A DNA stretch of 64,000 nt from Flavimobilis sp052324925 (lineage in GTDB: Bacteria; Actinomycetota; Actinomycetes; Actinomycetales; Cellulomonadaceae), in assembly GCA_052324925.1 (NCBI GenBank), contig JBQPRE010000002.1; one strand, written 5' to 3'. The translations under genes and the position numbers were made by a program. The notes beneath the pieces were generated by a model. It saw nothing but the letters and a program-made list of their open reading frames with translations. It had not been told where the DNA came from and searched no databases. The stretch's first letter is position 1, and every line of letters begins with the position of its first letter. Positions 1 through 9,204 of the stretch are shown one piece after another.

Positions 1-1191
1 CGCGTGCGTTCGGGTGGCGTGGGTGGCTTCTTCGCTCGGGAGTACTACGAGGTGCTCGTCGACGTGCCGGAGCCACACGAGCTTGCTGAGGCAGGTCTCG
101 CCCCGGCTGCCGGCGCGCCGAGCATGCAGGGCGCGCCCGGTGCGTTCCGTGCGGCGACCCCGCTCGCTGCAGTTCCCCGCGGGGACAGCGCGCGGTCGTC
201 GGCGGCGCCCTCCTCGCTCGAAGATCTTCTTGATGCGGCGGACGCCGCTGAGGCACAGGCGGCTGGCGGCGCCGCGCCCCCCGCGGTCGGCCTCTCGACC
301 GACGGCTCGGACTTTGCTGAGGTGCTCGACCGGGTGCGCGCGCTCGTCGCGGCCCAGAACCCCGCGCCTGCAGCGCAGGCTCCACGGCCGCGTGCGTTGC
401 GTGCCGTGCCCGACGACGACGCGCCGGCGACCGTGACGCCGGCGGCGGCGCGCGTCGTCCACCGTCCCGTCGTCTCTCCGCGTGCGGGGGTCACGGTTCC
501 TGAGCTCATCGAGGTCGGGGTTCCCTCTGACCTCATCGCGTCCGTGCTGGGTCCGGTTCCGCCGGCGCCCGGCCTGCGCATCGCGCTGTCGTCGTTGCTC
601 TCGCACGTCGAGCGGGCTCCCGAGATCGTGCGGCCCTCGGGCGGCATCCTCGCCGTGGTCGGCGAGCCGGGAGCTGTGCTCACGGTTGCGGGTCAGCTGG
701 CGCGCCGGGCGGGCATCGCCCCGTCGCGCATCGTGCTCGCGGGCGACCACGGTCATTCTCGGTTCGCCGGGCAGGACGCGGAGGACCGGGAGCGGGACGA
801 TCGCATCGTGCTCGAGGACGCGGACGATGCGGCCGAGCTGGCGTCGCGACTCTCGGGGAGCACGACGGCGGTCGTCGTCGCGGTCGCCATTCCTTCGCAC
901 CGTGCGGGGCGTGAGCGCGTGGGCGCTGTCCTCGACGCGCTGCGCCCGGCTCAGCTGTGGGCCGCGGTCGACGTGGGCCGGTCTGCGGTCGAGACGCGCC
1001 GGTGGCTTGCGTTCGTGGGTGAACGGCGCCCGCTTGACGCGCTCGCGGCCGTGGGGGTCGAGGGGTCCTCGGCGCCTGCGCAGGTGCTGGCGTTCGGGAC
1101 TCCCGTCGGGCTTCTCGACGGTTTGGTGGCGTCGGCTCCCGTGTGGGCGGCGACGTTGGCGGAGCGCCTCGACGACGCTGTGTGGGACTAG
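1..1191 (+). CDS. flhF: FlhF-like flagellar GTPase-related protein (5' partial)
   Basis: The reading frame is open from the first base, so the start lies upstream. The visible N-terminus (GGVGGFFAREYYEV) resembles the GG..GFF.RE..EV stretch near the start of FlhF, the SRP-type GTPase that places polar flagella. A long Ala/Pro-rich linker follows, then about 200 residues laid out like an SRP GTPase domain. However, the expected P-loop reads AVVGEPGAVLT and has no GKT/GKS, so nucleotide hydrolysis is doubtful. It ends 50 bp before csrA at the edge of the chemotaxis block, which fits a flagellar role. Identification rests on this short motif and on context; it could be a degenerate actinobacterial FlhF relative. 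Confidence 0.6.
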   Translation, partial: RVRSGGVGGFFAREYYEVLVDVPEPHELAEAGLAPAAGAPSMQGAPGAFRAATPLAAVPRGDSARSSAAPSSLEDLLDAADAAEAQAAGGAAPPAVGLSTDGSDFAEVLDRVRALVAAQNPAPAAQAPRPRALRAVPDDDAPATVTPAAARVVHRPVVSPRAGVTVPELIEVGVPSDLIASVLGPVPPAPGLRIALSSLLSHVERAPEIVRPSGGILAVVGEPGAVLTVAGQLARRAGIAPSRIVLAGDHGHSRFAGQDAEDRERDDRIVLEDADDAAELASRLSGSTTAVVVAVAIPSHRAGRERVGAVLDALRPAQLWAAVDVGRSAVETRRWLAFVGERRPLDALAAVGVEGSSAPAQVLAFGTPVGLLDGLVASAPVWAATLAERLDDAVWD

Positions 1192-1229
1192 CTGGTGGAG
1201 AGACTGCGGGTTCGGGAGCGTTCCTGGGT

Positions 1230-1235
1230 TAGCCT
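1230..1235 (+). promoter_or_regulatory. -10 element for leaderless csrA
   Basis: TAGCCT is followed by exactly six bases and then the csrA ATG. This TANNNT-N6-RTG spacing is the signature of leaderless actinobacterial transcripts, and no Shine-Dalgarno sequence precedes the ATG. Confidence 0.65.
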
Positions 1236-1241
1236 CGTGCC

Positions 1242-1481
1242 ATGCTGGTGCTGAGTCGCAAGGTCGGTGAGAGCGTGCTCATCGGGGACGACATCGTCGT
1301 GACGGTCGTCGAGGCACGCGGAGATGCGGTGCGCATCGGCATCGACGCCCCCCGATCGATGCGCGTGCATCGATCTGAGGTGGTTGCGGCGGTCTCTGAG
1401 GCCAACGCGGCGGCGGGTGCAGCCGAGGCCACCGAGGACGACGTGCGTGACCTGCTCGGTCGTCTGCGCCGCCCTGAGTAG
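1242..1481 (+). CDS. csrA: CsrA carbon storage/flagellin translation regulator
   Basis: This 79-residue protein opens MLVLSRKVGESVLIGDDIVV, the diagnostic CsrA start, with the beta-strand core and the RIGIDAP motif intact. CsrA dimers bind GGA motifs in 5' leaders; in flagellated Gram-positives CsrA represses flagellin translation and is antagonised by FliW. FliW is not in the window. The C-terminal 20 residues are an acidic/Ala extension beyond the core fold. It sits between the flagellar fragment and cheA. The gene appears leaderless, so its own mRNA would have no leader for CsrA to bind. Confidence 0.97.
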   Translation: MLVLSRKVGESVLIGDDIVVTVVEARGDAVRIGIDAPRSMRVHRSEVVAAVSEANAAAGAAEATEDDVRDLLGRLRRPE

Positions 1482-1600
1482 GGCCGCGGTCGCGCCGGGA
1501 GGCAGGGCCCGGCTCAACGCCTCATAGCGAGGCGTCGGCGTCCGATGGTGGGGGGTGACGGCCGTTCCGGCCGTGCGCGTAGCCCCGCCGAAGGAGTGCC

Positions 1601-3985
1601 ATGGAAGGCATCGACGAGATCGTTCGCGAGTTCCTCATTGAGAGCACCGAGAACCTCGACCAGCTCGACCAGGACCTCATTGCATTGGAGTCCGACCCGG
1701 GTTCGCGTGAGCTCCTGGGATCGATCTTCCGCACGATCCACACGATCAAGGGTACGAGCGGCTTCTTGTCGTTCCATGCGCTTGAGTCAGTGACGCACGT
1801 GGGGGAGTCCCTCCTCGTCGAGCTGCGTGGTGGCGAGCGGCAGATGGACCAGCCGACGACCGACGTCCTTCTCGAGATGGTCGACACGGTGCGCGCGATT
1901 CTCGCGCGGATCGATGAGTCGGGTGGCGAGGACGGTGTCGAGACGGCGGCGGTCGTCGCGCGCATTCAGCGGATGCTCGACGGCGTTGCGGAGCCCGGCC
2001 AGGACGAGGTTGCCTCTGAGATCGTCGCTGCTGAGCCCGAGGCCGTCGAAGCCGTCGCGGTGCCCGCTGCAGCGGTTCCGGTCGCGGTCGCCGCGGGCGC
2101 GGCAGACGCCGTGCCGTCCGCACAAGCGGCCCCAGCCCCAGCCCCAGCCCCGGCTCCAGCGGCCGCCGGCCCCGTCCAGGGAGCCTCGCGCGTCACGGCC
2201 CGCCAGCGCGGTCCGCGCGCGGACGCCCACTCGGGTGCGGCGGCCGACCGCGGCGCTGTGACCCCGGGTGAGCAGCAGCGCGCTGCGGGCCCCCGTTCAG
2301 CGACGGCAGAGACGTCGATCCGTGTTGATGTCGAGCTGCTCGACGAGCTCATGCGCCAGGTGGGCGAGCTCGTGCTCGTCCGCAACCAGATCACGCAGAA
2401 CACGGGCCAGGACACTGACCCGGAGCTGCTGCGCTCGGCTCAGCGTCTCTCGACGATCGCGACCGAGCTGCAAGAGGGCGTCATGAAGACGCGTATGCAG
2501 CCCATCGAGCACGTGTGGTCGAAGATGCCGCGCGTCGTGCGCGATCTCGCCAACGGCGCGCACAAGGAAGTCGAGCTCGAGATGGTCGGTGGCGACACCG
2601 AGCTCGATCGTTCGCTCCTCGAGGCGGTCAAGGATCCGCTCACGCACCTCGTGCGCAACGCGGTCGACCACGGCATCGAGACCCCTGAGCAGCGTGAGGC
2701 GGCGGGCAAGGCCCGTCAGGGTCGCCTCGTGCTGCGCGCCTACCACGCAGGTGGTCAGGTCGTGGTCGAGGTCCGTGACGATGGCCGCGGGATCGACCAG
2801 GAGAAGGTGGCCGCGAAGGCGCTCGAGCGCGGGCTGCGCACGGTTGAGCAGCTGGACGCGATGAGCGTGACCGAGCTGCAGTCGCTCGTGTTCTTGCCCG
2901 GCTTCTCGACTGCGGAGACCGTGACGAACGTGTCGGGCCGCGGTGTCGGCATGGACGTCGTGCGCGCGAACCTTGAGGAGGTCGGCGGGCAGGTCGACGT
3001 CGAGTCCGAGGTGGGCGTGGGCACCGTGTGGCGCCTGCAGATTCCGCTGACGCTCGCGATCATGCCGGCGCTCACGGTGGTCTCCGGTGCGGAGATCTAT
3101 GCGATTCCGCAGGTCAGCCTGCTTGAGCTGGTGGCGCTCGACACCGCGCGCACGTCCGAGGCGATCGAGCACGTGGGGGCGTCTGAGGTGTACCGCCTGC
3201 GGGGCGAGCTGCTTCCGCTCGTGCGTCTCACGGATGTCCTGCAGATGCCGAGCGAGCCTGGGTCGTCGATGGTCATCGCGGTCCTGCGCGCTGACAACCA
3301 GCGTTTCGGCCTGGTCGTCGACCGGGTGCTCAACACGGAGGAGATCGTCGTCAAGCCGCTTGCGTCGCAGCTGCGTGCTGCGGCGACGTATGCGGGGGCG
3401 ACTCTCATGGGGAATGGGCGCGTCGCGCTCATCCTCGACGTGCAGGCGATCGCGCGCCGTGCGCTTGTCGCTGACCTCGTCGAGCAGGTCGGGGTGACGT
3501 CGTCCGCGGTTGCGGTGACGGAGTCGTCGCGTGACCTGTTGGTCGTGGCGCTCGATGAGACGCGTCAGGCTGCGATTCCGCTCGATGCGGTGACACGGCT
3601 CGAGCAGATCGACCCGGCGCGTATCGAGCTGGCGGGGCACCGTGAGGTGCTGCGCTACCGCGGGTCGATCCTGCCGATCCTGCGGCTGTCGTCCGTGCTG
3701 GGCGGTGCGCCTTCGGGTGAGGGTCCGCTCGACGTTGTCGTCTTCAACCGCGGGTCGCGTTCGGTGGCGATGGTGGTCGGTTCGATCCGCGAGATCGTCG
3801 CGGACACGTCGACGGAGCGTCGCGTCGCGGACACGCATGGCGTGGCCGAGCTGGCGACGATCGGTGGACGTGTGACGGAGGTCGTCGACCTGGGCGTCGT
3901 GCTCACGAGCGCGGATCCCGACTATTTCTCTGACCCTCTCGACGGTGACGTCGACTCCGACGCGCTGATGGCGGTGGCTTCGTGA
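1601..3985 (+). CDS. cheA: Chemotaxis histidine kinase CheA with two CheW-like domains
   Basis: This 794-residue kinase passes phosphate to CheY and CheB. The Hpt domain carries the phospho-accepting His47 in IHTIKG. An Ala/Pro-rich linker (about 145-225) follows, then the dimerisation helices (about 240-310) and the HATPase domain with HLVRNAVDHG, DDGRGID and GRGVGMDVV. After the first CheW-like (P5) domain there is a second CheW-like domain (about 630-775), which is more than the standard CheA. The start is set by AAGGAG ten bases upstream of ATG. The stop overlaps the cheW start (GTGA), so translation is probably coupled. Confidence 0.97.
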   Translation: MEGIDEIVREFLIESTENLDQLDQDLIALESDPGSRELLGSIFRTIHTIKGTSGFLSFHALESVTHVGESLLVELRGGERQMDQPTTDVLLEMVDTVRAILARIDESGGEDGVETAAVVARIQRMLDGVAEPGQDEVASEIVAAEPEAVEAVAVPAAAVPVAVAAGAADAVPSAQAAPAPAPAPAPAAAGPVQGASRVTARQRGPRADAHSGAAADRGAVTPGEQQRAAGPRSATAETSIRVDVELLDELMRQVGELVLVRNQITQNTGQDTDPELLRSAQRLSTIATELQEGVMKTRMQPIEHVWSKMPRVVRDLANGAHKEVELEMVGGDTELDRSLLEAVKDPLTHLVRNAVDHGIETPEQREAAGKARQGRLVLRAYHAGGQVVVEVRDDGRGIDQEKVAAKALERGLRTVEQLDAMSVTELQSLVFLPGFSTAETVTNVSGRGVGMDVVRANLEEVGGQVDVESEVGVGTVWRLQIPLTLAIMPALTVVSGAEIYAIPQVSLLELVALDTARTSEAIEHVGASEVYRLRGELLPLVRLTDVLQMPSEPGSSMVIAVLRADNQRFGLVVDRVLNTEEIVVKPLASQLRAAATYAGATLMGNGRVALILDVQAIARRALVADLVEQVGVTSSAVAVTESSRDLLVVALDETRQAAIPLDAVTRLEQIDPARIELAGHREVLRYRGSILPILRLSSVLGGAPSGEGPLDVVVFNRGSRSVAMVVGSIREIVADTSTERRVADTHGVAELATIGGRVTEVVDLGVVLTSADPDYFSDPLDGDVDSDALMAVAS

Positions 3986-4425
3986 CGAACCAGCTGGTGA
4001 CTTTCAAGATCGATGACGCGATGTATGGCGTGCCGGTCGGGCTCGTCCAGGAGACGCTCGGGCATCAGCCGCGCACCTTGGTGCCGCTCGCTCAGCGTGG
4101 CGTGGCGGGGCTCGTCAACCTGCGCGGTCAGGTGGTGCTCACGGTTGACCTGCGTCCGCTGCTGGGCCTTGCGCCGTTGGCGCCGGGGGCTGAGGCGATG
4201 ATGGTGGTCGTCAAGGTCGATGGTGAGGCGGTGAGCCTGCTCGTCGACACGGTGGGCGAGGTTCTCGACGTTGACGAGGCGACCTTCGAGCCGGTTCCCG
4301 AGACGGTGGGTTCTGCGATGCGTTCGCTCGTCGTGGGTGTGCACAAGCTCGAGGGTCGATTGCTGTTGTTGCTTGACGTGGTGGCTGCGGTCGCATTGCA
4401 GGCGGGCGAGGAGCGGGCGTCGTGA
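3982..4425 (+). CDS. cheW: Chemotaxis adaptor CheW
   Basis: A 147-residue single CheW domain that links CheA to the receptor array. It shows the typical strand pattern and the motif GLVNLRGQVVLTVDLR, with the closing DVVAAV helix. The GTG start overlaps the cheA stop, and its own stop overlaps the GTG of the receptor gene, so it sits in an unbroken coupled operon. Length and sequence are ordinary for the family. Confidence 0.95.
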   Translation: MTNQLVTFKIDDAMYGVPVGLVQETLGHQPRTLVPLAQRGVAGLVNLRGQVVLTVDLRPLLGLAPLAPGAEAMMVVVKVDGEAVSLLVDTVGEVLDVDEATFEPVPETVGSAMRSLVVGVHKLEGRLLLLLDVVAAVALQAGEERAS

Positions 4426-6152
4426 CACCCCTGCCGCGCTCGACGCGGGCACGTCCGTCGTGGCTGCGGCCGCTTGCGGCCCTTCCGTCGCGTGCCGTCG
4501 AGCTGGGGAGGAAGGTGCGTCCGGCGCGTCTGGGGCGCGCTCGGGCGCCGCGCGCGGGCAAGCGCCCGCGCGGCAACCCGTTCGAGTCTCTTCTGCGAGG
4601 TTCGTTGCGCGCTCAGATGGCTGTTCTCGTCCTGGTGGCGGGCGTGTGCCTTGCGGTCCTGGGGGTGACGAGCATCGTGCAGGTCATCGGCCTGTCGGGT
4701 GCGACGAAGGAGGTCGCGCGCACGAGCTCGGAGATCGCTCTTCCGGCGGCGCGTCTGCGTGCGCAGGTTGAGCGTTCGAGTGCGCTCATCGGTCAGGCTG
4801 CGGCAACCGATGACGTCCTCGTCCGTTACACGCTCGTGGACCAGCTGGGCGACAACGACGACGACGTTGCCGCGACGGTTGCTGAGCTGAAGGCGCATCT
4901 TGAGCCGGCGGTCATCGACCCGGTCATCGCGATCGTCGAGGAGGCGAAGGCGACCCGGGTCGTGCTCATGGCGCTCTTCTCGAAGGGCGACGAGACGTTC
5001 CCGACGCGCTACCAGAAGGAGTATGCGCCGCTCGTCGAGGGGATCGGCCAGGAGCTCGAGAACCTTGACGCGACGATGGACGAGCGCCTTGCGGCGTCGG
5101 TTGCGTCGTCGAGCGCGAGCGCGCGTCGCGCGATCATCATCGTCATCATCGCGTACCTCATCGGCTCGGCGGGCACGTCGCTCGTCGCCATGGGCGTGGC
5201 GCGCCGGATCCGGCGGAACGTCGCGGATCTTCAGGGGTCGATCGAGGCGATGGCCGACGGCGACCTCACGCGGGCCGCGACGGTGACGACTCGCGACGAG
5301 ATCGGGCGCGCGGCTGAGTCGCTCAATGCGGCGCGGGCGTCGCTCGGCAAGCTTTTGGCGGGCGTGCGTGAGACGACCGACCTTGTCATCGACGGCGCTG
5401 GCCGCGTCGAGTCGGGCACGGTGCGTGCCGATGCGGCTGCGTCGAGCGCGTCGAGCCAGGCCGGAACCGTTGAGGGTGAGGCGGGCGAGGTCACGGTCTC
5501 GGTGGCCACGGCTGTCGAGGGTACTGACCAGCTGGGTGTGTCGATCCGCGAGATCTCGCGCAGTGCTGCGGAGGCCGCGCAGATGGCCTCGGAGGCCGGC
5601 GGGGTCACGGGCGCCACGGTCGCGACGGTTCTTGAGCTTGAGCGTGCGAGCGAGGAGATCGGTGCGGTGGTGGGCGCGATCACGCGCATCGCCAAGCAGA
5701 CGAACCTGCTGGCGCTCAATGCGTCGATCGAGGCGGCACGCGCGGGTGTGGCGGGCCGGGGCTTCGCGGTCGTGGCCGATGAGGTCAAGGACCTCTCGCT
5801 CACGACTGCGCGCCAGGCGCAAGACATCGGCGAGCGTGTCGGCGCGATTCAGGCCGGCACGACTGAGACGGTGCGGCGCATCGAGGAGGTGCGCGACATG
5901 GTCGCGCGCATCAGCGACATGCAGATGACCATCGCGTCGGCGGTCGAGGAGCAGACGGCGACGAGCTCTGAGCTGGGCGGGTCGATGGACCGGGCCTCGG
6001 CCAGTGCGGACCGGATCGCTGAGGCGATCGCGTCGGTTGCTGAGGCTGCGCGGACGTCGAGCGAGGTTGCGCAGTCGTTGCGACCCGAGGCCGAGCAGCT
6101 TGCGGGCGCGGCCCGCGGCCTGCGTGAGCGCGTCGACGCGTTCGTGTTCTGA
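4422..6152 (+). CDS. Methyl-accepting chemotaxis protein
   Basis: A 576-residue transmembrane receptor. The cytoplasmic N-terminus is unusually long and basic (about 60 residues, rich in Arg and Pro) before TM1 (about 66-90). The ligand-binding region is about 145 residues and probably an all-helical four-helix bundle. TM2 lies at about 236-258 and is followed by a HAMP domain. The signalling tip IAKQTNLLALNASIEAA (about 421-437) is the invariant CheA/CheW contact. There is no C-terminal NWETF-type pentapeptide for CheR tethering. It starts with GTG overlapping the cheW stop. The ligand cannot be told from sequence. Confidence 0.95.
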   Translation: MTPLPRSTRARPSWLRPLAALPSRAVELGRKVRPARLGRARAPRAGKRPRGNPFESLLRGSLRAQMAVLVLVAGVCLAVLGVTSIVQVIGLSGATKEVARTSSEIALPAARLRAQVERSSALIGQAAATDDVLVRYTLVDQLGDNDDDVAATVAELKAHLEPAVIDPVIAIVEEAKATRVVLMALFSKGDETFPTRYQKEYAPLVEGIGQELENLDATMDERLAASVASSSASARRAIIIVIIAYLIGSAGTSLVAMGVARRIRRNVADLQGSIEAMADGDLTRAATVTTRDEIGRAAESLNAARASLGKLLAGVRETTDLVIDGAGRVESGTVRADAAASSASSQAGTVEGEAGEVTVSVATAVEGTDQLGVSIREISRSAAEAAQMASEAGGVTGATVATVLELERASEEIGAVVGAITRIAKQTNLLALNASIEAARAGVAGRGFAVVADEVKDLSLTTARQAQDIGERVGAIQAGTTETVRRIEEVRDMVARISDMQMTIASAVEEQTATSSELGGSMDRASASADRIAEAIASVAEAARTSSEVAQSLRPEAEQLAGAARGLRERVDAFVF

Positions 6153-6160
6153 CACCTGGT

Positions 6161-6189
6161 CGCAGACCGCTCACGACGGGCGGTCTGCG
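6161..6189 (+). terminator. Hairpin after the receptor gene
   Basis: CGCAGACCGC and GCGGTCTGCG form a perfect 10-bp stem with a nine-base loop, eight bases after the MCP stop. No T-run follows, so it may be an attenuator or RNA-stability element separating cheA-cheW-mcp from cheB onward. Confidence 0.45.
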
Positions 6190-6273
6190 GCCGATGAGGA
6201 CGGCATGGTCGTCCTCGCCCACGGGTACGCCGACCGGCGTTCCTGGTGTAGCGAGTATTGAGGGAGGTGGCGT

Positions 6274-7500
6274 ATGTCGATTCGTGTGCTCGTCGTTGAT
6301 GACTCGGTCGTCATTCGTCGGCTCCTCGTGCAGGCGCTCGAGTCTGCCGTCGATGTTGAGGTGATTGGCACGGCGCCGGATGGTGCTCGTGCGCTCGTCA
6401 AGGCCGAGCAGCTGCGGCCCGATGCCATCACGATGGACATCGAGATGCCGCAGATGGACGGTGTCACGGCGGTGCGGGAGCTGCGTCGTCGCGGCGTGCA
6501 CGTGCCGATCATCATGTTCTCTACCCTCACCGCACGCGGTGCGTCGGCGACGCTTGACGCGCTTGCGGCGGGGGCGAGCGACTACGTGACGAAGCCGTCG
6601 AACGTCGGATCGCTCGCTGAGGCGTTGGCGCGTGTTGCCGATGAGCTCGTGCCGAAGCTGCGTGCCCTCGTCGGCCGCGGTTCGCGCATGAGCGCACGCC
6701 CGTCGGCTGTCGGTCGCGGTGCGATTGCGCCGGCTCCCGGGAGCCGGGCGGGCCAGGTCGCGCCCCGTGCGGGCACGAGCCCGAACGCACGGCCGGCGAC
6801 GACTGTTCCGACGTTTGCCGGGCTCGGCATCGGTGCCACACCGGGGTCGAGCGCGGGTCGCCGTGCTGCGGAGGTCTTGCCGCCCGCGCCGGCGCATCCC
6901 GTGCGCGCGGTCCTCGTGGGGTCGTCCACGGGTGGCCCCGAGGCATTGTCGCGGCTGTTGGGAGGTCTCCGACGGCCGCTCAAGGTTCCGATGCTTGTCA
7001 CTCAGCACATGCCGCCGCTGTTCACGTCGCAGCTGGCGCTGAGGCTTGACCGGCTCGGGCCGTCGACGGTCGTCGAGGCGTCCGACGGTGATGTTCTTCG
7101 GCCTGGCCACGTGTACATCGCGCCAGGCGACCTGCATCTCGAGCTGAGCGGGTCGGCGACGGGGGCGCGGGTCGTGCTGTCGAGCAGCGAGCCGGTCAAC
7201 TACTGCCGTCCGAGCGTCGACGTGATGATGCGCTCTGCGCTTGCGGTTCTGGGCCCTCAGCTCATGGGCGTCATGCTCACGGGCATGGGCCAGGACGGTG
7301 CTGCGGGGGCTGCTGAGCTGGTGGCCGCGGGCGGGACGATGATCTCGCAGGACGAGGCGACGTCGGTCGTGTGGGGCATGCCGGGTGCGGTGGCGGCGGC
7401 GGGTTCGACTCACAGAATCTTGCCGCTCGATGCCATTGCCGACGCCGTCATGGCGCGGTGTGAGGATTCCGGAGCTTTTGCGATAGGGGGTGTGTCATGA
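6274..7500 (+). CDS. cheB: Protein-glutamate methylesterase CheB
   Basis: A 408-residue response-regulator methylesterase that demethylates and deamidates receptor glutamates for adaptation. The receiver domain has D9/D10, phospho-acceptor D55 (TMDIEMP) and K107. A Pro/Ala/Gly-rich linker (about 130-205) is longer than usual. The esterase triad is visible as S218 in GSSTGG, H245 in QHMPP and D341 in GMGQDG. GGGAGG precedes the ATG. The stop overlaps the cheR ATG. Confidence 0.96.
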   Translation: MSIRVLVVDDSVVIRRLLVQALESAVDVEVIGTAPDGARALVKAEQLRPDAITMDIEMPQMDGVTAVRELRRRGVHVPIIMFSTLTARGASATLDALAAGASDYVTKPSNVGSLAEALARVADELVPKLRALVGRGSRMSARPSAVGRGAIAPAPGSRAGQVAPRAGTSPNARPATTVPTFAGLGIGATPGSSAGRRAAEVLPPAPAHPVRAVLVGSSTGGPEALSRLLGGLRRPLKVPMLVTQHMPPLFTSQLALRLDRLGPSTVVEASDGDVLRPGHVYIAPGDLHLELSGSATGARVVLSSSEPVNYCRPSVDVMMRSALAVLGPQLMGVMLTGMGQDGAAGAAELVAAGGTMISQDEATSVVWGMPGAVAAAGSTHRILPLDAIADAVMARCEDSGAFAIGGVS

Positions 7501-8318
7501 CGTTGACGGACGAGTCGTTCTCGTACGTCGCCGACCTTGTGCGGCGGCGGTCAGCCATTAGTTTGGGCCCGGGCAAGGAGTATCTTGTCGAGTCGCGCCT
7601 GGCGCCGCTTGCGCGGGGCGCGGGCGAGAGTGTTGAGATGTTTGTGCAGCGGCTGCGTCGTGGCACGGATGGCGGTCTCCATGAGGCTGTTGTCGAGGCG
7701 ATGACGACGAATGAGACGTCGTGGTTCCGCGATCATCTGCCGTTTGATGCGATGCGGTCATTGATCGTGCCGCAGACGCTTGAGGGCAAGGTGGTGCCGC
7801 GCCTCGACGTGTGGTCGGCTGCGTGCTCGACGGGTCAGGAGCCGTACTCGATCGCGATGCTGCTCGATGAGCTGCTTCCGCCGCACGCGCTCGTGCAGAT
7901 CGTGGCGACGGACCTGTCGAACGAGGTGCTCGAGAAGGCACGGGCGGGCTCGTACTCGCAGCTTGAGGTCAACCGGGGTCTCCCGGCGCCGTATCTCGTC
8001 AAGTACTTCAACCGCGAGGGTGCCTCGTGGACGGTCGATGAGCGGCTGCGTGCGCGCGTGCGCTTCATGCGCCACAACTTGTTGGATGCGCCGCCTGCGG
8101 GTGGGCCTTTTGACGTCGTGTTCTTGCGCAACGTCCTCATCTATTTCGATCTTCCGGTCAAGCAGCAGATCTTGCGTCGTATGGCGCAGGTGCTGCGGCC
8201 CGGGGGGTATCTCGTTCTCGGCGCCGCCGAGACGACTGTGGGGGTCGATGACGCGTGGGAGCGCGTGCCCGTCGGCCGTACGTCCGTGTACCGCTTGGGT
8301 TCAGGGAGGACTTCATGA
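7497..8318 (+). CDS. cheR: Chemotaxis protein methyltransferase CheR
   Basis: A 273-residue S-adenosylmethionine-dependent methyltransferase that methylates receptor glutamates, opposing CheB. It has the helical N-terminal domain with NETSWFRD, then the SAM-binding motif WSAACSTGQEPYSIAM (about 104-120) and FLRNVLIYFD. The start ATG overlaps the cheB stop and the stop overlaps the cheY start. No tetratricopeptide extension is present. Confidence 0.96.
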   Translation: MTLTDESFSYVADLVRRRSAISLGPGKEYLVESRLAPLARGAGESVEMFVQRLRRGTDGGLHEAVVEAMTTNETSWFRDHLPFDAMRSLIVPQTLEGKVVPRLDVWSAACSTGQEPYSIAMLLDELLPPHALVQIVATDLSNEVLEKARAGSYSQLEVNRGLPAPYLVKYFNREGASWTVDERLRARVRFMRHNLLDAPPAGGPFDVVFLRNVLIYFDLPVKQQILRRMAQVLRPGGYLVLGAAETTVGVDDAWERVPVGRTSVYRLGSGRTS

Positions 8319-8695
8319 AGGCGTTGGTGATTGATGATTCCCGCACGATGCGGCGGATCATCGCGGGGGTCGTGCGCGATCTGGGGTTTGAGGTCGTCGA
8401 GGCCGCCGACGGCGCCGAGGCGCTCGAACGCATGGAGGACTCTGGCCCCGTGACGTTGTGCTGCATCGACTGGAACATGCCTGTGATGAATGGGCTGGAG
8501 TTCGTCCAGGCGGTGCGGTTGCGGCGTGAGTGGCGTGAGACGACGCTCATGATGGTGACGACCGAGTCGGAGCACGGGCAGATTGTGCGGGCGCTTGCCG
8601 CGGGGGCTCACGAGTACCTCATCAAGCCGTTCAGCCCGGATGCGATCCGGGACAAGCTGGAGTGGCTCGGGCTGCTCCCTCAGGAGGTGTCATGA
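8315..8695 (+). CDS. cheY: CheY-type single-domain response regulator
   Basis: A 126-residue receiver domain with D7/D8, phospho-acceptor D52 (CIDWNMP), T82 and K104 (IKPF). It has no output domain, so it probably signals to the flagellar switch. The ATG used here follows GGGAGGA by six bases and overlaps the cheR stop; a longer in-frame start at 8255 lies inside cheR and is unlikely. It is followed by a coupled CheX-like gene, and a second CheY lies 500 bp further on. Confidence 0.94.
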   Translation: MKALVIDDSRTMRRIIAGVVRDLGFEVVEAADGAEALERMEDSGPVTLCCIDWNMPVMNGLEFVQAVRLRREWRETTLMMVTTESEHGQIVRALAAGAHEYLIKPFSPDAIRDKLEWLGLLPQEVS

Positions 8696-9159
8696 CGGTC
8701 ATCGATGCTGCTGCGGCGACCCCGGCTACGGTGGTGGCCATCGCGCAGGATGTGTTTGCGGCGCTGGTCGACGACGGCGAGGTGCTGGTCTCTGAGGGCG
8801 ATGCGCCTGCGTCGTGGTCGGATCCGGTCTCGGCGTGGGTCGACATGCGGACGGCTGGGGTTCCCGGCGGTGTGCGGACGCGTGTTGTCGCTGAGCGTGG
8901 GGACGTTGAGGTTCTCGTCTGTGCGCTCCTGCGGGAGCCTGCTGGAACTCAGGTCTCGCACGAGGACGTGGTTGATGCGTTTGGTGAGATCGCTAACGTG
9001 GTGGGTGGGAACGTCAAGGCGCTGCTGCCGCAGCTGGCGACGCTCACGCTGCCTGAGGTGGCGTCGGGTGTGGGCGGTGACGAGGGCATGCTGATCGTGT
9101 CGGTTCCGCTCGTGTGGCGCGGCCGCGTCGTGGTCGTCACGCTTGCTCATATTGCGTGA
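8692..9159 (+). CDS. cheX: CheX-like CheY-P phosphatase
   Basis: A 155-residue protein whose second half contains GEIANVVGGNVKALLP, the ExxN signature (E99, N102) of CheC/CheX/FliY-type CheY-P phosphatases. The TLPEVASG and VWRGRVVVVTLAH stretches fit CheX strands. The first 90 residues are less typical. The ATG overlaps the cheY stop, so this enzyme is made with the regulator it would dephosphorylate. CheX is the best family match; activity is inferred from the motif. Confidence 0.75.
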   Translation: MTVIDAAAATPATVVAIAQDVFAALVDDGEVLVSEGDAPASWSDPVSAWVDMRTAGVPGGVRTRVVAERGDVEVLVCALLREPAGTQVSHEDVVDAFGEIANVVGGNVKALLPQLATLTLPEVASGVGGDEGMLIVSVPLVWRGRVVVVTLAHIA

Positions 9160-9204
9160 GCGGCGGGACGAGTCGAAGCAAGAACGAAGGAAAGTGGGGC
9201 TTTC

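Noticed and set aside
6161..6189. Riboswitch upstream of cheB
   Set aside because: Only a single hairpin is present, without conserved aptamer blocks; treated as a terminator or stability element.
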